DNA of 64,000 nucleotides from Azoarcus sp. DD4 (GTDB lineage Bacteria; Pseudomonadota; Gammaproteobacteria; Burkholderiales; Rhodocyclaceae). The notes beneath the pieces are model-generated. The model searched no databases, was not told where the DNA came from, and was given only the letters and a program-made list of their open reading frames with translations. Location: NCBI RefSeq assembly GCF_006496635.1, contig NZ_CP022958.1:5084001-5148000 (forward strand), read 5' to 3'. This document shows, piece after piece, positions 33,147-43,216 of this stretch (within the stretch, counting starts at the first letter, position 1; each line of letters opens with the position of its first letter). Both the position numbers and the translations under genes were made by a program.

Positions 33147-34741
33147 ACATGAAACCCGAAACGAACAAACTGAACGTCGGCAAGAAGCAGTGGTTTGCCA
33201 TCGCCGTGATCGCCGCAGTGGGCATAGGACTGGGCAGCGCCATTCTCGGCGGCAAGACGGATAAGAGCGCCGAGGGCGAGGGTCACGGCAGCCACGTTGA
33301 AGCCAAGGCCCACAGTGATGGTGAGCATCATGGCAAGACGGGCGCAGACTCCCACGAGGACGACAAAGGCCATGCGGACGGCGAGCACCACGAGGGGTCA
33401 AGCAAGGGGCCGCATGGCGGCAAGCTGTTCAAAGAAGGGGATTTCGGATTGGAAGCCTTACTCGCTGAGGACGGCGGCGAACCACGCCTGCGAATCTGGC
33501 TCTACGAAAAGGAAAAGGCGCTAGCCAGCAGCGCCGCCAAGGTCAGCGCTACCGTTACACGCCTGACTGGGGAGAAGCAGGCGCTCAACTTCACGCCCGA
33601 CAAGGACAGCCTGTTGAGTCGAGAGATTGTCCCGGAACCTCATGCGTTCGAGATCAGCATCGTGGCTCAGACGGCCAACGCGCCTTTCACGTTCAGCTTC
33701 AGCCAGGAGGAAGGAAAAGTCGAACTCAGCGATGCGCAAATCAAGGCTGCATCCATCGGCATTGACACCGCAGGGGCTGCAAGCATCAAGTCTGCCCTGC
33801 AATTGCCGGGTGAGATTAGGCTGAATGAAGACCGCACCTCGCACGTTGTTCCGCGCATTGCGGGTGTTGTCGAAAGTGTGCAGGCCAGTTTGGGGCAAAC
33901 GGTCAAGAAGGGACAGGTGCTCGCCGTTATCGCCAGCCCTGCCGCATCCGAGCAGCGCAGCGAGTTGCAGACGGCGCAAAAGCGGCGGGCATTGGCCCAG
34001 ACAACTTTTGAACGCGAGAAGCGGCTGTGGGAACAGAAGATTTCCGCCGAGCAGGACTACCTGCAAGCCGGCCAGGCGCTGAACGAGGCGCAGGTCGCCG
34101 TGGCCAACGCGCAGCAGAAGCTGTCGGCCGTGGGCTTGGCCCCAGGTTCCTCGGGCGGGCTGAACCGCTTCGAGCTGCGTGCGCCCTTCGATGGCGTGGT
34201 GATTGAAAAGCACCTCAGCCTGGGCGAGGCCGTCAAGGAAGACGCCGCCGTGTTCACGGTGTCCGACCTGGGCCAGGTCTGGGCAGAGATCAACGTGCCC
34301 GCCAAGGATTTGCCGCTGGTCAGAGTGGGTGAAAAGGTCAGCATCAAAGCCACGGCATTCGATGCCAGCGCGCAAGGGACCATCACTTTCGTGGGTGCGC
34401 TGATCGGCGAACAAACCCGCATGGCCAAGGCTCGTGTGGTCTTGGCCAATCCCCAGGGCGCGTGGCGTCCCGGCCTGTTCGTCAATGTGGAAGTGATCGC
34501 GTCCGAAACCGCCGTGCCAGTCAGCGTGGCTAGCGACGCTATTCAGAGCGTGAGGGACAAGCCGGTCGTTTTCGTCAAGGTGAAGGACGGCTTTGTGGCC
34601 CAGCCTGTGCAGTTGGGTCGCAGCGATGGCAAGCGGGTCGAGGTACTGCAAGGTCTTCAAGCAGGGGCGGCATATGCGGCCGCAGGCAGTTTCGTCGTGA
34701 AGTCTGAACTCGGCAAAGCCTCTGCCGAGCACACCCATTGA
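33143..34741 (+). CDS. czcB: CzcB-type periplasmic adaptor of the RND efflux pump
   Basis: A 532-residue membrane-fusion protein. After an N-terminal membrane anchor (FAIAVIAAVGIGLGSAILGG) comes a His/Asp-rich metal-binding stretch (HGSHVEAKAHSDGEHHGK) typical of CzcB. Then follow a domain of the CzcB N-terminal type and the lipoyl/hairpin/beta-barrel core (VVPRIAGVVESVQASLGQTV, FELRAPFDGVVIEKHLSLGE). It links CzcA with CzcC and may deliver metal. A second in-frame ATG is at 33149. It overlaps czcC by four bases. Confidence 0.92.
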   Translation: MNMKPETNKLNVGKKQWFAIAVIAAVGIGLGSAILGGKTDKSAEGEGHGSHVEAKAHSDGEHHGKTGADSHEDDKGHADGEHHEGSSKGPHGGKLFKEGDFGLEALLAEDGGEPRLRIWLYEKEKALASSAAKVSATVTRLTGEKQALNFTPDKDSLLSREIVPEPHAFEISIVAQTANAPFTFSFSQEEGKVELSDAQIKAASIGIDTAGAASIKSALQLPGEIRLNEDRTSHVVPRIAGVVESVQASLGQTVKKGQVLAVIASPAASEQRSELQTAQKRRALAQTTFEREKRLWEQKISAEQDYLQAGQALNEAQVAVANAQQKLSAVGLAPGSSGGLNRFELRAPFDGVVIEKHLSLGEAVKEDAAVFTVSDLGQVWAEINVPAKDLPLVRVGEKVSIKATAFDASAQGTITFVGALIGEQTRMAKARVVLANPQGAWRPGLFVNVEVIASETAVPVSVASDAIQSVRDKPVVFVKVKDGFVAQPVQLGRSDGKRVEVLQGLQAGAAYAAAGSFVVKSELGKASAEHTH

Positions 34742-34751
34742 TGCCGGAGCT

Positions 34752-37700
34752 ATGCCCATGTTTGAAAAACTTATTCGCGCGGCCATCGAGCACCGATGGC
34801 TAGTGTTGTTAGCCGCCATTGGCATGGCCGCCGTCGGCGTGTTCAGCTACCAGAAGTTGCCCATCGACGCCGTACCCGACATCACCAACGTCCAAGTGCA
34901 GATCAATACCCAGGCGCCGGGCTATTCACCGTTGGAGACCGAGCAACGGGTGACTTATCCCATTGAAACCGTGATGGCGGGCCTGCCCAACCTGGAGCAA
35001 ACCCGCTCTCTTTCGCGCTACGGCCTCTCGCAAGTGACCGTGATCTTCAAGGACGGCACCGACATTTACTTTGCGCGCCAGTTGGTCAACGAGCGCATCC
35101 AGGAAGCACGGGATAAATTGCCGGTCGGCATCACGCCTGCGCTGGGGCCGATCTCCACCGGCCTGGGGGAGATTTACCTGTGGACGGTCGAGGCGAAGGA
35201 CGGTGCGAAGAAACCCGACGGGATGCCCTACACGGCAACAGACCTGCGCGAGATTCAGGATTGGATCATCAAGCCGCAGTTGCGCAACGTGCCCGGTGTG
35301 ACTGAAATCAACTCGATTGGCGGTTATGCCAAGGAGTATCAGATCGCACCTATACCCGCTCGCCTGGCTTCGCTCGGCGTTACCCTGCAAGACATCGTGA
35401 CGGCACTGGATCGCAATAACGGCAACGTGGGTGCGGGCTATATCGAGAAGCGCGGCGAACAGTACCTGATCCGTGCGCCCGGACAAGTCAAGACCCTGGA
35501 AGACATTGGCAACGTTATCCTCAGCAGTGCGGGCGGCGTGCCGATACGGGTGCGTGACGTGGCGGACGTGGGGCTGGGGCGTGAACTGCGCACCGGCGCG
35601 GCCACGGATAACGGTCGCGAGGTGGTGCTGGGCACTGTGTTCATGCTCATCGGTCAGAACAGCCGTACGGTTTCGCAGGCCGTGGACAAGAAGATGGTGG
35701 AGATCAACCGCAGCTTGCCCGAGGGCGTGCATGCGGTGACGGTCTACGACCGCACCGTGCTGGTGGACAAGGCTATCGCCACGGTGAAGAAGAATCTGCT
35801 GGAAGGCGCGATCCTGGTGATCGTGATCCTGTTTCTGTTCCTGGGCAACATCCGCGCGGCCATCATCACGGCGACGGTGATTCCTTTGTCGATGCTGTTC
35901 ACCTTCACTGGCATGGTGCATTACAAGGTGAGCGCCAACCTGATGAGCCTCGGGGCGCTGGACTTCGGCATCATCATCGACGGAGCGGTGGTGATCGTCG
36001 AGAACTGCGTGCGACGCCTGGCCCATGCACAGGCGCACTACGGCAGGCCGTTGACGCGGGCGGAACGCTTTCACGAGGTGTTCCTGGCATCGAAGGAATC
36101 ACGCCGCGCGCTGCTGTTCGGGCAACTCATCATCATGGTGGTCTACCTGCCCATCTTCGCCCTGACGGGGGTGGAAGGGAAGATGTTCCACCCGATGGCG
36201 TTCACGGTGGTGGCTGCACTCGTGGGGGCCATGATCCTGTCGGTGACTTTCATCCCGGCAGCGGTCGCCCTGTTCATCGGCCATCGGGTCAGCGAGACGG
36301 AAAACTTCCTGGTCGTGCAGGCCAAGCGCTGGTATGGCCCGCTGCTGGATCGCGTGATGGCGGCCAAAGCAGTGATGCTGGCGGCAGCCGCCGTGGCAGT
36401 GGTGCTGTGCGGCCTGATCGCCACCCGAATGGGCAGCGAGTTCGTGCCCAGCCTGAACGAAGGCGATTTCGCCATCCAGGCGCTGCGCATTCCGGGCACC
36501 AGCCTTTCGCAATCGGTTGCGATGCAGCAGCAACTGGAAGCCACGCTGAAGGCCAAGTTCCCCGAGATCGACCGCGTTTTCGCGCGCACCGGCACGGCGG
36601 AAATCGCGTCCGACCCCATGCCGCCGAACATTTCCGACGGCTACATCATGCTCAAGCCGGTGTCCGAGTGGCCGGAGCCGCGCAAGTCGCGCGACGAATT
36701 GCTGGCGGCCATTCAGGAGGTCGTGGGCAAGGTGCCGGGCAACAACTACGAGTTCTCGCAGCCTATCCAATTGCGCTTCAACGAACTCATTTCAGGGGTC
36801 CGTAGCGATGTGGCGGTGAAGATTTTTGGCGACGACATGGATGTCCTGAATAAGACGGGTGAAGAGATCTCGTCCATGTTGCAGAAGATTCCCGGCGCGT
36901 CCGAGGTCAAGGTGGAGCAAACCACCGGTTTGCCCATGCTGACCGTGAATATCGACCGCCAAAAAGCCTCGCGCTATGGGCTGAACGTGGCCGACATCCA
37001 AGATGCCGTGGCCACCGCCATCGGCGGGCGTGAGGCTGGCACACTGTTCGAGGGCGACCGCCGCTTCGACATCCTGGTTCGCCTGCCAGAGTCCTTGCGC
37101 AACGACGTGGAAAGCATGAAGCGCCTGCCGATTCCGCTGCCGCGCGGAACGGGTGGCACCGGCAGTGCCGAAGGACGGACGAACTTCATCCAATTGGCCG
37201 AGGTGGCGAGCTTCGAGCTGGCACCCGGCCCCAACCAGGTCAGCCGCGAAAACGGCAAGCGCCGCATCGTGGTGAGCGCCAACGTGCGTGGCCGTGACGT
37301 GGGCTCGTTCGTGGCCGACGCCGAGGCGGCGCTGGCACAGGTCAAGATTCCCACGGGCTACTGGACGAGTTGGGGCGGCACTTTCGAGAATCTGCAATCA
37401 GCCACGCAGCGTTTGCAGATCGTCGTGCCGGTGTCGCTGCTGCTGGTCTTCCTGCTGTTGTTCGCCATGTTCGGCAACGTCAAGGACGGCTTGCTGGTCT
37501 TTACTGGCATTCCGTTCGCGCTGACCGGCGGCATCTTGGCGCTGTGGCTGCGCGACATTCCTCTGTCGATTTCCGCTGCCGTGGGCTTCATCGCGCTGTC
37601 AGGTGTGGCCGTGCTCAATGGCCTAGTGATGATTTCCTACATCCGCAGCTTGCGCGAGGACGGAACGCCGCTGGATGAAGCCATCCGCGAGGGCGCGCTG

Positions 37701-37946
37701 ACACGCTTGCGGCCGGTGCTGATGACGGCCCTAGTGGCGTCGCTGGGTTTCATCCCGATGGCGATTGCCACGGGAACAGGCGCGGAAGTGCAACGCCCGC
37801 TGGCTACCGTAGTGATCGGAGGCATCTTGTCTTCCACCGTGCTGACGCTGCTGGTGCTACCGATTCTGTATCGGCTGGCCCATCGCCCGGACGAGCAAGA
37901 AGAGGATGTCACGGCAGAGCCCGCACATGAGGGCGTAACCGCTTGA
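34752..37946 (+). CDS. czcA: CzcA heavy-metal RND transporter
   Basis: A 1064-residue inner-membrane proton/metal antiporter of the HME-RND class, full length. The transport motif in TM4, DFGIIIDGAVVIVEN (404-418), is the HME1 signature associated with Co2+, Zn2+ and Cd2+ export. The N-terminus (LPIDAVPDITNVQVQINTQA) and the porter-domain sequences are typical. It starts 10 bases after czcB. No gene for CzcD or a regulator follows; a LysR comes next and belongs to the ICE backbone, which marks the right end of the cargo. Confidence 0.95.
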   Translation: MPMFEKLIRAAIEHRWLVLLAAIGMAAVGVFSYQKLPIDAVPDITNVQVQINTQAPGYSPLETEQRVTYPIETVMAGLPNLEQTRSLSRYGLSQVTVIFKDGTDIYFARQLVNERIQEARDKLPVGITPALGPISTGLGEIYLWTVEAKDGAKKPDGMPYTATDLREIQDWIIKPQLRNVPGVTEINSIGGYAKEYQIAPIPARLASLGVTLQDIVTALDRNNGNVGAGYIEKRGEQYLIRAPGQVKTLEDIGNVILSSAGGVPIRVRDVADVGLGRELRTGAATDNGREVVLGTVFMLIGQNSRTVSQAVDKKMVEINRSLPEGVHAVTVYDRTVLVDKAIATVKKNLLEGAILVIVILFLFLGNIRAAIITATVIPLSMLFTFTGMVHYKVSANLMSLGALDFGIIIDGAVVIVENCVRRLAHAQAHYGRPLTRAERFHEVFLASKESRRALLFGQLIIMVVYLPIFALTGVEGKMFHPMAFTVVAALVGAMILSVTFIPAAVALFIGHRVSETENFLVVQAKRWYGPLLDRVMAAKAVMLAAAAVAVVLCGLIATRMGSEFVPSLNEGDFAIQALRIPGTSLSQSVAMQQQLEATLKAKFPEIDRVFARTGTAEIASDPMPPNISDGYIMLKPVSEWPEPRKSRDELLAAIQEVVGKVPGNNYEFSQPIQLRFNELISGVRSDVAVKIFGDDMDVLNKTGEEISSMLQKIPGASEVKVEQTTGLPMLTVNIDRQKASRYGLNVADIQDAVATAIGGREAGTLFEGDRRFDILVRLPESLRNDVESMKRLPIPLPRGTGGTGSAEGRTNFIQLAEVASFELAPGPNQVSRENGKRRIVVSANVRGRDVGSFVADAEAALAQVKIPTGYWTSWGGTFENLQSATQRLQIVVPVSLLLVFLLLFAMFGNVKDGLLVFTGIPFALTGGILALWLRDIPLSISAAVGFIALSGVAVLNGLVMISYIRSLREDGTPLDEAIREGALTRLRPVLMTALVASLGFIPMAIATGTGAEVQRPLATVVIGGILSSTVLTLLVLPILYRLAHRPDEQEEDVTAEPAHEGVTA

Positions 37947-38015
37947 AAGGAACAACGATGAACGCCGTTACGGCACCACGACAGACTCCTTCGAGCTTTA
38001 CAGGGACATCGACTC

Positions 38016-38909
38016 ATGGAATTTCGTCACCTTCGGTACTTTCTGGCCGTTGCCGAGGAGCTGCACTTCGCCCGCGCTGCGGAGCGGCTGCATATCGAAC
38101 AGTCACCACTGTCGCGCGCCATCAGGGAATTGGAAGAAGAGTTGGGCGCACAACTGTTCGTGCGTACCAGCCGCAGCACGCGCCTGACGCTTGCGGGCAA
38201 GCTGCTGATGGAGAACGCGCCTCGCGTGCTGTTGGCGCTGGACCAGGCGCGTGAGAGCGTGAAGGCAGCGGCCAATGGCTTTCACGGCCGGTTGCGCGTG
38301 GCGCTGTCCGACGGCATCACCCCCTCGCGCTTGCCGGCGCTGCTGGCGCGCTGCCGCGAGGAAGACCCGGAGATCGAGATCCGCCTGTTCGAGGTGCCGC
38401 TGGCCCAGCAGCTCAGCGGCCTGCGTGACGATCTATACGACGTGGGCTTCTCGATGGCCGACGAGGTGGGCGACGGCATCATCATCGAACCCGCCTGGGA
38501 GGATGAGCTGATGGTCGCCATGCCCGCGCGCCATGAACTACTGGCCCACAAGCGGGTACCGCTGGATGAAGTGCTGCAACATCCCCTGGTGCTGGGCGAC
38601 CCGGCAGTTTGCGAAGGCCATGCCAAGCAGATCGACCGCATCCTGCGCAAGCAGGACCGGGAGCCCTTGATCGAACAGTACGTCGCCACGTTCGACGTGA
38701 TGATGACTTTCGTGTCGGCCGGCTTGGCGCTAGGGCTCGCAGGCGCCGCGCACATCGCTTCCAGCCGCGAGCCGGGCGTGGTGGGCCGACCGCTCGCGGG
38801 AAAGTCGCCCATGCTCACTACCTATCTGCTGCGCCGCGACGCCGAGCCGTCGCAGGCGCTAGCCCGCTTTATCGAGCGGGTCGAAGCCCTGGGACCGGGA
38901 GACGCTTAG
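38016..38909 (+). CDS. LysR-family regulator of the ICE backbone
   Basis: A 297-residue LysR protein opening MEFRHLRYFLAVAEELHFAR, with HTH residues AERLHIEQSPLSRAIRELEE and a full effector-binding domain to VEALGPGDA. It lies between the metal cargo and eexN/traG, its usual place in Tn4371-like ICEs. It could control transfer genes; the effector is unknown. It is strongly similar to the LysR at 1-878. Confidence 0.88.
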   Translation: MEFRHLRYFLAVAEELHFARAAERLHIEQSPLSRAIRELEEELGAQLFVRTSRSTRLTLAGKLLMENAPRVLLALDQARESVKAAANGFHGRLRVALSDGITPSRLPALLARCREEDPEIEIRLFEVPLAQQLSGLRDDLYDVGFSMADEVGDGIIIEPAWEDELMVAMPARHELLAHKRVPLDEVLQHPLVLGDPAVCEGHAKQIDRILRKQDREPLIEQYVATFDVMMTFVSAGLALGLAGAAHIASSREPGVVGRPLAGKSPMLTTYLLRRDAEPSQALARFIERVEALGPGDA

Positions 38910-38944
38910 CCATTGGCCCCGTTTCACTTCGGAGGATTCAAGCC

Positions 38945-39217
38945 ATGAACCTATCCAAGATCATCGCTATGTCGTCGCTAGCAGTTCTGCTGGTCGCCTG
39001 CGGCAAGTCTGAGCCGTCCAAGCCCGCTGCCGTGCCCAGCGTGGAGGAACTGGCTGCTGACCCCGTGCGTTTGCGAGAACTGCGCCAGCAGTGCAAGACG
39101 GATCGTCCGACGATGGGCGACGTGCTGTGCAACCGAGTGGCCGAGGCGACGAACCGACGTTTCCTGGGCGACGGCAAGGTGCCTTATACGCCACCGAAGG
39201 AACCGCCGAAGTTCTGA
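38945..39217 (+). CDS. eexN: EexN-type entry-exclusion lipoprotein
   Basis: A 90-residue lipoprotein with signal peptide and lipobox (SLAVLLVAC, C19). EexN-type features are PSVEELAADPVRLRELRQQC, a second Cys pair (C50, C62) and a C-terminal motif NRRFLGDGKVPYTP (70-83). EexN proteins on the cell surface block redundant entry of related elements. It lies upstream of traG and shares domain features with the trbK-like gene at 49450. The same C-terminal motif ends TrbJ of this ICE, which is unexpected. Confidence 0.82.
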   Translation: MNLSKIIAMSSLAVLLVACGKSEPSKPAAVPSVEELAADPVRLRELRQQCKTDRPTMGDVLCNRVAEATNRRFLGDGKVPYTPPKEPPKF

Positions 39218-39432
39218 TGGTCGGCTTGCCGCAACGCACCTGCGCGTGCCTGCGCCTTTTTGCGCGCTGCGCAGCAGCGCGCTCATTGTGGCGGTCTTTC
39301 GCCCCAGTTCTTCCCTGCCGGAAACCATGTTTTTTGCGGCATCAACCTGCCGATAACGGTCTTTGACCGGCACGCCCAGCGGCACTGATCCTCACGAGGG
39401 CGGCACATGCCTGTGCTGCGATCGGAGGCTGG

Positions 39433-40522
39433 ATGATGCAGGGAACGAACGTGCTGTTCGGTCAGATTGCCGTGGTGTTCGGCATCGTGATCGCTGGGGT
39501 GTGGAGCGCCACGCAATGGACAGCGGCGGCCCTGGGCTACCAACTACGCCTGGGCTCGCCGTGGTTCGATTTCCTGGACACACCGGTCTATCACCCGTGG
39601 CGGTTGTTCGAGTGGTGGTTCTTCTTCGATGCCTACGCGCCGCGCGTGTTCGATACCGGCGGCGCCATCGCGGGCGGCAGTGGCCTACTGGCGGTTGTGG
39701 TCGCCATCGGCATGTCGATCTGGCGCTCGCGCCAGTCGCGCCTGGTCACGACCTATGGCTCGGCCCGCTGGGCCAATGTGGAGGACATTCACAAGGCGGG
39801 CCTTGACCACCCTGCGGGCGTGTTCCTCGGCCTGCATCGCCAACAGTACCTGCGGCATGAAGGCCCGGAACACGTCCTGACCTTCGCGCCTACGCGCTCG
39901 GGCAAGGGCGTGGGCCTCGTGGTGCCGACGCTGCTTTCCTGGCCTGCATCCGCCGTCATCCACGACATCAAAGGCGAGAACTGGCAGATCACCGCCGGTT
40001 GGCGCTCGCGCTTCTCGCATTGCCTGCTGTTCAACCCCACCGATGCGAAGTCAGCGGCCTACAACCCGCTGCTGGAGGTACGACACGGCGCGCATGAGGT
40101 GCGCGACGTGCAGAACATCGCGGACATTCTGGTTGATCCCGAAGGTGCGCTGGAGAAGCGCAATCACTGGGAAAAGACTTCGCACGCGCTGCTGGTCGGG
40201 GCCATCCTGCATGTGCTCTACGCGGGCGAAGACAAGACGCTGCGCGGCGTCGCCAACTTCCTCTCCGACCCGGCCAGCCCCTTCGAGTTGACGCTGCACC
40301 GGATGATGACCACGCCGCACCTCGGCGATGGGCCTCATCCGGTGGTGGCCTCGGCTGCGCGCGAAGTGCTCAACAAATCGGACAACGAGCGTTCCGGCGT
40401 GTTGAGCACCGCCATGTCGTTCCTCGGCCTGTACCGCGATCCCACGGTGGCCCAAGTCACGTCGCGGTGCGATTGGCGCATCGCCGACCTGATCGCGGCC
40501 GAGCATCCGGTATCGCTGTATC
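39433..40522 (+). pseudogene. traG: traG/virD4 coupling protein, 5' part (split by IS66)
   Basis: The first 363 codons of the type IV coupling protein, the ATPase that brings the relaxosome to the secretion channel. Membrane segments lie near residues 10-30 and 75-95, and Walker A is FAPTRSGKGVGLVVP. At 40522 the frame enters the IS66 and ends after ...SLYRKRPFCTVFPC (stop 40555-40557). Removing the IS and one copy of the 8-bp duplication gives a continuous 2001-bp gene (666 residues) with 43225-44135. The disruption is therefore precise and recent. Confidence 0.93.
40515..40522 (+). repeat. IS66 target-site duplication, left copy
   Basis: GCTGTATC lies directly before the left inverted repeat (GTAAGCGTCCG) and is repeated at 43217-43224 directly after the right one. 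Eight bases is the usual duplication length of IS66-family elements. Confidence 0.9.
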
Positions 40523-40572
40523 GTAAGCGTCCGTTCTGTACCGTCTTCCCCTGCTGACTGAGGTCGCCCAAA

Positions 40573-41007
40573 GTGGTGCCCACCAAAGAAGTGGTGGGGA
40601 CCAAAGTGGCTACGAACGGCAGAGTCCGGGTGACCCGTAAGGGATGTCCGAATCATCCGGTTGATTTCAAGCGGCGGCTCGCGGGCCTGGCGTGTGAGCC
40701 GGGCATCTCGGTGGCCAAACTCGCGCTGGAGCACGGCGTCAATGCCAATCTGCTGTTCAAATGGCGTCGCCACTACCGGGCTGGCAAGTTTGGCACGCCG
40801 CTGCACGAACACGCTGTGACCGAACTGCCCCTGCTGTTGCCGGTACTCACCACCGCCCCGGCGCTACCGCAGGAGGCAACATCCGGCGCCAGCGGCCTGA
40901 CGACGGAGATCGAGATCGTCCTGAACGGCGCCACGGTGCGCGTGCGCGGCGCGGTCCGCCGTAGCACGCTGGCGATGGTGCTCGACTGTCTGGCCGCGCG
41001 GGCATGA
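40573..41007 (+). CDS. tnpA: IS66 TnpA (HTH protein)
   Basis: A 144-residue protein with an N-terminal transposase_8-like HTH (HPVDFKRRLAGLACEPGISV, then AKLALEHGVNANLLFKWRRH) and a variable tail. It is required with TnpB and TnpC for IS66 transposition. Its stop overlaps tnpB (ATGA at 41004). Confidence 0.88.
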   Translation: MVPTKEVVGTKVATNGRVRVTRKGCPNHPVDFKRRLAGLACEPGISVAKLALEHGVNANLLFKWRRHYRAGKFGTPLHEHAVTELPLLLPVLTTAPALPQEATSGASGLTTEIEIVLNGATVRVRGAVRRSTLAMVLDCLAARA

Positions 41008-41351
41008 TCGGACTGCCGGCCGGCACCCGGATCTGGCTGGTGGCCGGCGTCACCGACATGCGCCGCGGCATGGACGGCTTGGCCGCGCTGGTGCAAGGCG
41101 CGCTGGGTGAGAATCCGTTCTCGGGGCACGTGTTCATCTTCCGAGGCCAGCGTGGCCACCTGGTGAAGCTCTTGTGGTGGAGCGGCGACGGGGTGTGCCT
41201 GTTCGCCAAGCGGCTCGAACACGGCCGCTTCGTGTGGCCGCAGGCCACCGAAGGCGCAGTCCATCTCACCGCGGCGCAATTGTCGATGCTGCTCGAAGGC
41301 ATCGACTGGCGTCGCCCCCGGCGAAGCTGGCAACCCGAATGCGCGGCATAG
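41004..41351 (+). CDS. tnpB: IS66 TnpB (Orf2)
   Basis: A 115-residue protein with the IS66 Orf2 signature: PAGTRIWLVAGVTDMRRGMD, then GHVFIFRGQRGHLVKLLWWS and GDGVCLFAKRLE. It is essential for transposition in the family, though its biochemical role is not clear. tnpC follows after 53 bases. Confidence 0.93.
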   Translation: MIGLPAGTRIWLVAGVTDMRRGMDGLAALVQGALGENPFSGHVFIFRGQRGHLVKLLWWSGDGVCLFAKRLEHGRFVWPQATEGAVHLTAAQLSMLLEGIDWRRPRRSWQPECAA

Positions 41352-41404
41352 GAGGGGCGCCAAGAGGGCTGTTCACACGGGGCGGACTCGCGTAGACTCG
41401 CGTC

Positions 41405-42925
41405 ATGAACTCGACCTCGCCCCTGCCCGATGATGCCACGCTGCTCAAGGCGATGGTCGCGGCGCAGCAGGCCGAGATCGAGCGCCTGAACTTCATCATC
41501 GCGAAGCTGCGCCGGGCGCAGTTCGGCCGCCGCTCGGAGCAGCTCGACGAGACCATCGGCCAGCTGGAACTCTCGCTCGAAGAGCTCGAGGCGGTGCGCG
41601 CCGAGCGCGCCGTCGCCGTTTCCCCGATTACCCCCGACACCGAATCCGAACGCGCCGCGCGCGAGCCGCTGCCGGCGCGCCTGCCGCGCGAGCAGCTCGA
41701 GCATGCGCCGCAGGCGACCTGCTGCCCGGACTGCGGCGGCGTGTTGAAGCGGCTCGGCGAGGACGTGAGCGAAATGCTCGAGTACGTGCCTGACTACTTC
41801 CGGGTGGTTCGCCACGTTCGACCCAAGCTTGCCTGCGCTCACTGCGACGCGATCGTCCAGGCGCCGGCACCGAGCCGCCCGATTGCCCGCGGCCGGGCCG
41901 GGGCGGGACTGCTCGCCCATGTCCTCACCGCCAAGTACTGCGACCACCTGCCGCTCTACCGCCAGAGCGACATCTACGCCCGGGCGGGCGTCACGCTCGA
42001 ACGCTCGACGCTCGCCGACTGGGTTGGCCAGTGCAGCGCGCTGCTACGCCCGCTGGTCGAAGCGCTCAACCGTTACGTGCTCGCGGCCGCCAAGGTCCAC
42101 GCCGACGACACCCCGGTGCCGGTGCTCGCCCCCGGCGAGGGCAAGACCCGCAACGGGCGGCTATGGACCTACGTGCGCGACGATCGCCCGGCCGGTGATC
42201 GAGCGGCACCCGCCGTGTGGTTCGCCTACTCGCCGAACCGGCGGGGCGAACATCCCCAGGCGCACCTGAAAGCGTTCCGCGGCATCCTGCAAGCCGACGC
42301 CTTCGCAGGCTACGGGCCGCTGTATGCCCACGGAGACATCGCCGAGGCCGCGTGCTGGGCGCATGCCCGTCGCAAGTTCTACGAGCTCGCCAAGGCGCAT
42401 GCCTCGCCGATCGCCACCGAGGCGCTCACGCGCATCGGCGCGCTCTACGAGGTCGAGGCCGCCATCCGCGGCCAGCCGCCCGACGTGCGACGCGAGGTGC
42501 GCCAGGCGCGCACCGCACCGCTACTCGCGTCACTCAAGGAGTGGCTCGAGGAGACGCTGACCAAGATCTCGAAGCGCTCGGCGCTCGCCGAGGCGATCCG
42601 CTATGCGCTCACGCGCTGGCCGGCGCTTACCCGCTACGCCGACGACGGGCGCATCGAGATCGACAACAATGCCGCCGAACGGGCCTTGCGTACCGTGGCG
42701 ATCGGCCGCAAGAACTACCTCTTTGCCGGCTCGGACGCCGGGGGCAAGCGCGCGGCTACGATCTACAGCCTGATCGGCACGGCCAAGCTCAACGACCTGG
42801 ATCCGGAGGCCTACCTGCGCCACGTGCTCGCGCGCATCGCCGAGCACCCGGTCAACCGCATCGAGGAATTGCTGCCATGGAACGTCGAACTCGCCCCGGT
42901 CGAAGCAAACCGGGAAGCCGCATAG
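41405..42925 (+). CDS. tnpC: IS66 TnpC transposase
   Basis: A 506-residue DDE-type transposase. It has an N-terminal leucine-zipper-like region (EIERLNFIIAKLRRAQFGRR), a zinc-finger-like region (QATCCPDCGGVLKRLGEDVS) and the DDE core with KVHADDTPVPVLAPG, LQADAFAGYGPLY and NNAAERALRTVAIGRKNYLF. It is full length and undamaged. Confidence 0.95.
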   Translation: MNSTSPLPDDATLLKAMVAAQQAEIERLNFIIAKLRRAQFGRRSEQLDETIGQLELSLEELEAVRAERAVAVSPITPDTESERAAREPLPARLPREQLEHAPQATCCPDCGGVLKRLGEDVSEMLEYVPDYFRVVRHVRPKLACAHCDAIVQAPAPSRPIARGRAGAGLLAHVLTAKYCDHLPLYRQSDIYARAGVTLERSTLADWVGQCSALLRPLVEALNRYVLAAAKVHADDTPVPVLAPGEGKTRNGRLWTYVRDDRPAGDRAAPAVWFAYSPNRRGEHPQAHLKAFRGILQADAFAGYGPLYAHGDIAEAACWAHARRKFYELAKAHASPIATEALTRIGALYEVEAAIRGQPPDVRREVRQARTAPLLASLKEWLEETLTKISKRSALAEAIRYALTRWPALTRYADDGRIEIDNNAAERALRTVAIGRKNYLFAGSDAGGKRAATIYSLIGTAKLNDLDPEAYLRHVLARIAEHPVNRIEELLPWNVELAPVEANREAA

Positions 42926-43182
42926 CACCGGTCCCGGCGGACGATCCGCTGGCCGGCCTCCCCAACGTCACCACACTGATCGAGACCGAAGGGCAAATCA
43001 CCCTCGGGCAGTTGTACCCCGTCGGCTGCGTCGCCATCGCCAACGACGACCACAACTGCCTGGCCATGCTCCAGCGCCGCGACGGCGAAACCCTCTACGA
43101 ACTCCTGACCCGGCTCGATGCCGCCATCGTCCGCGCATTGCGCGACGGCGAGGTCACCGACGAGATCAACGCATCGGACTGA
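42877..43182 (+). CDS. Small IS66 accessory ORF
   Basis: A 101-residue ORF from ATG 42877, overlapping the end of tnpC in another frame. It continues as an ordinary soluble protein (LPNVTTLIETEGQITLGQLY, then GCVAIANDDHNCLAMLQRRD). Some IS66 elements carry a fourth gene here; its function is unknown. Codon use in the non-overlapping part looks like real coding sequence. Confidence 0.65.
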   Translation: MERRTRPGRSKPGSRIAPVPADDPLAGLPNVTTLIETEGQITLGQLYPVGCVAIANDDHNCLAMLQRRDGETLYELLTRLDAAIVRALRDGEVTDEINASD

Positions 43183-43216
43183 GCGCTGCGCAAGACGGTT
43201 GGCACCGGACGCTTAC

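Larger units (their letters stand above)
40523..43216 (+). mobile_element. IS66-family insertion sequence (2694 bp) in traG
   Basis: Terminal inverted repeats start GTAAGCGTCCG and share a second block ACCGTCTT at both ends. The three IS66 genes tnpA, tnpB and tnpC are present, with a small fourth ORF. An 8-bp target duplication (GCTGTATC) flanks it. It appears intact and potentially active. Insertion cuts traG between Walker A and Walker B. Confidence 0.95.

Noticed and set aside
37943..38254. 103-codon ORF between czcA and the LysR gene
   Set aside because: It has no ribosome site or domain, and most of it overlaps the LysR N-terminus in another frame.
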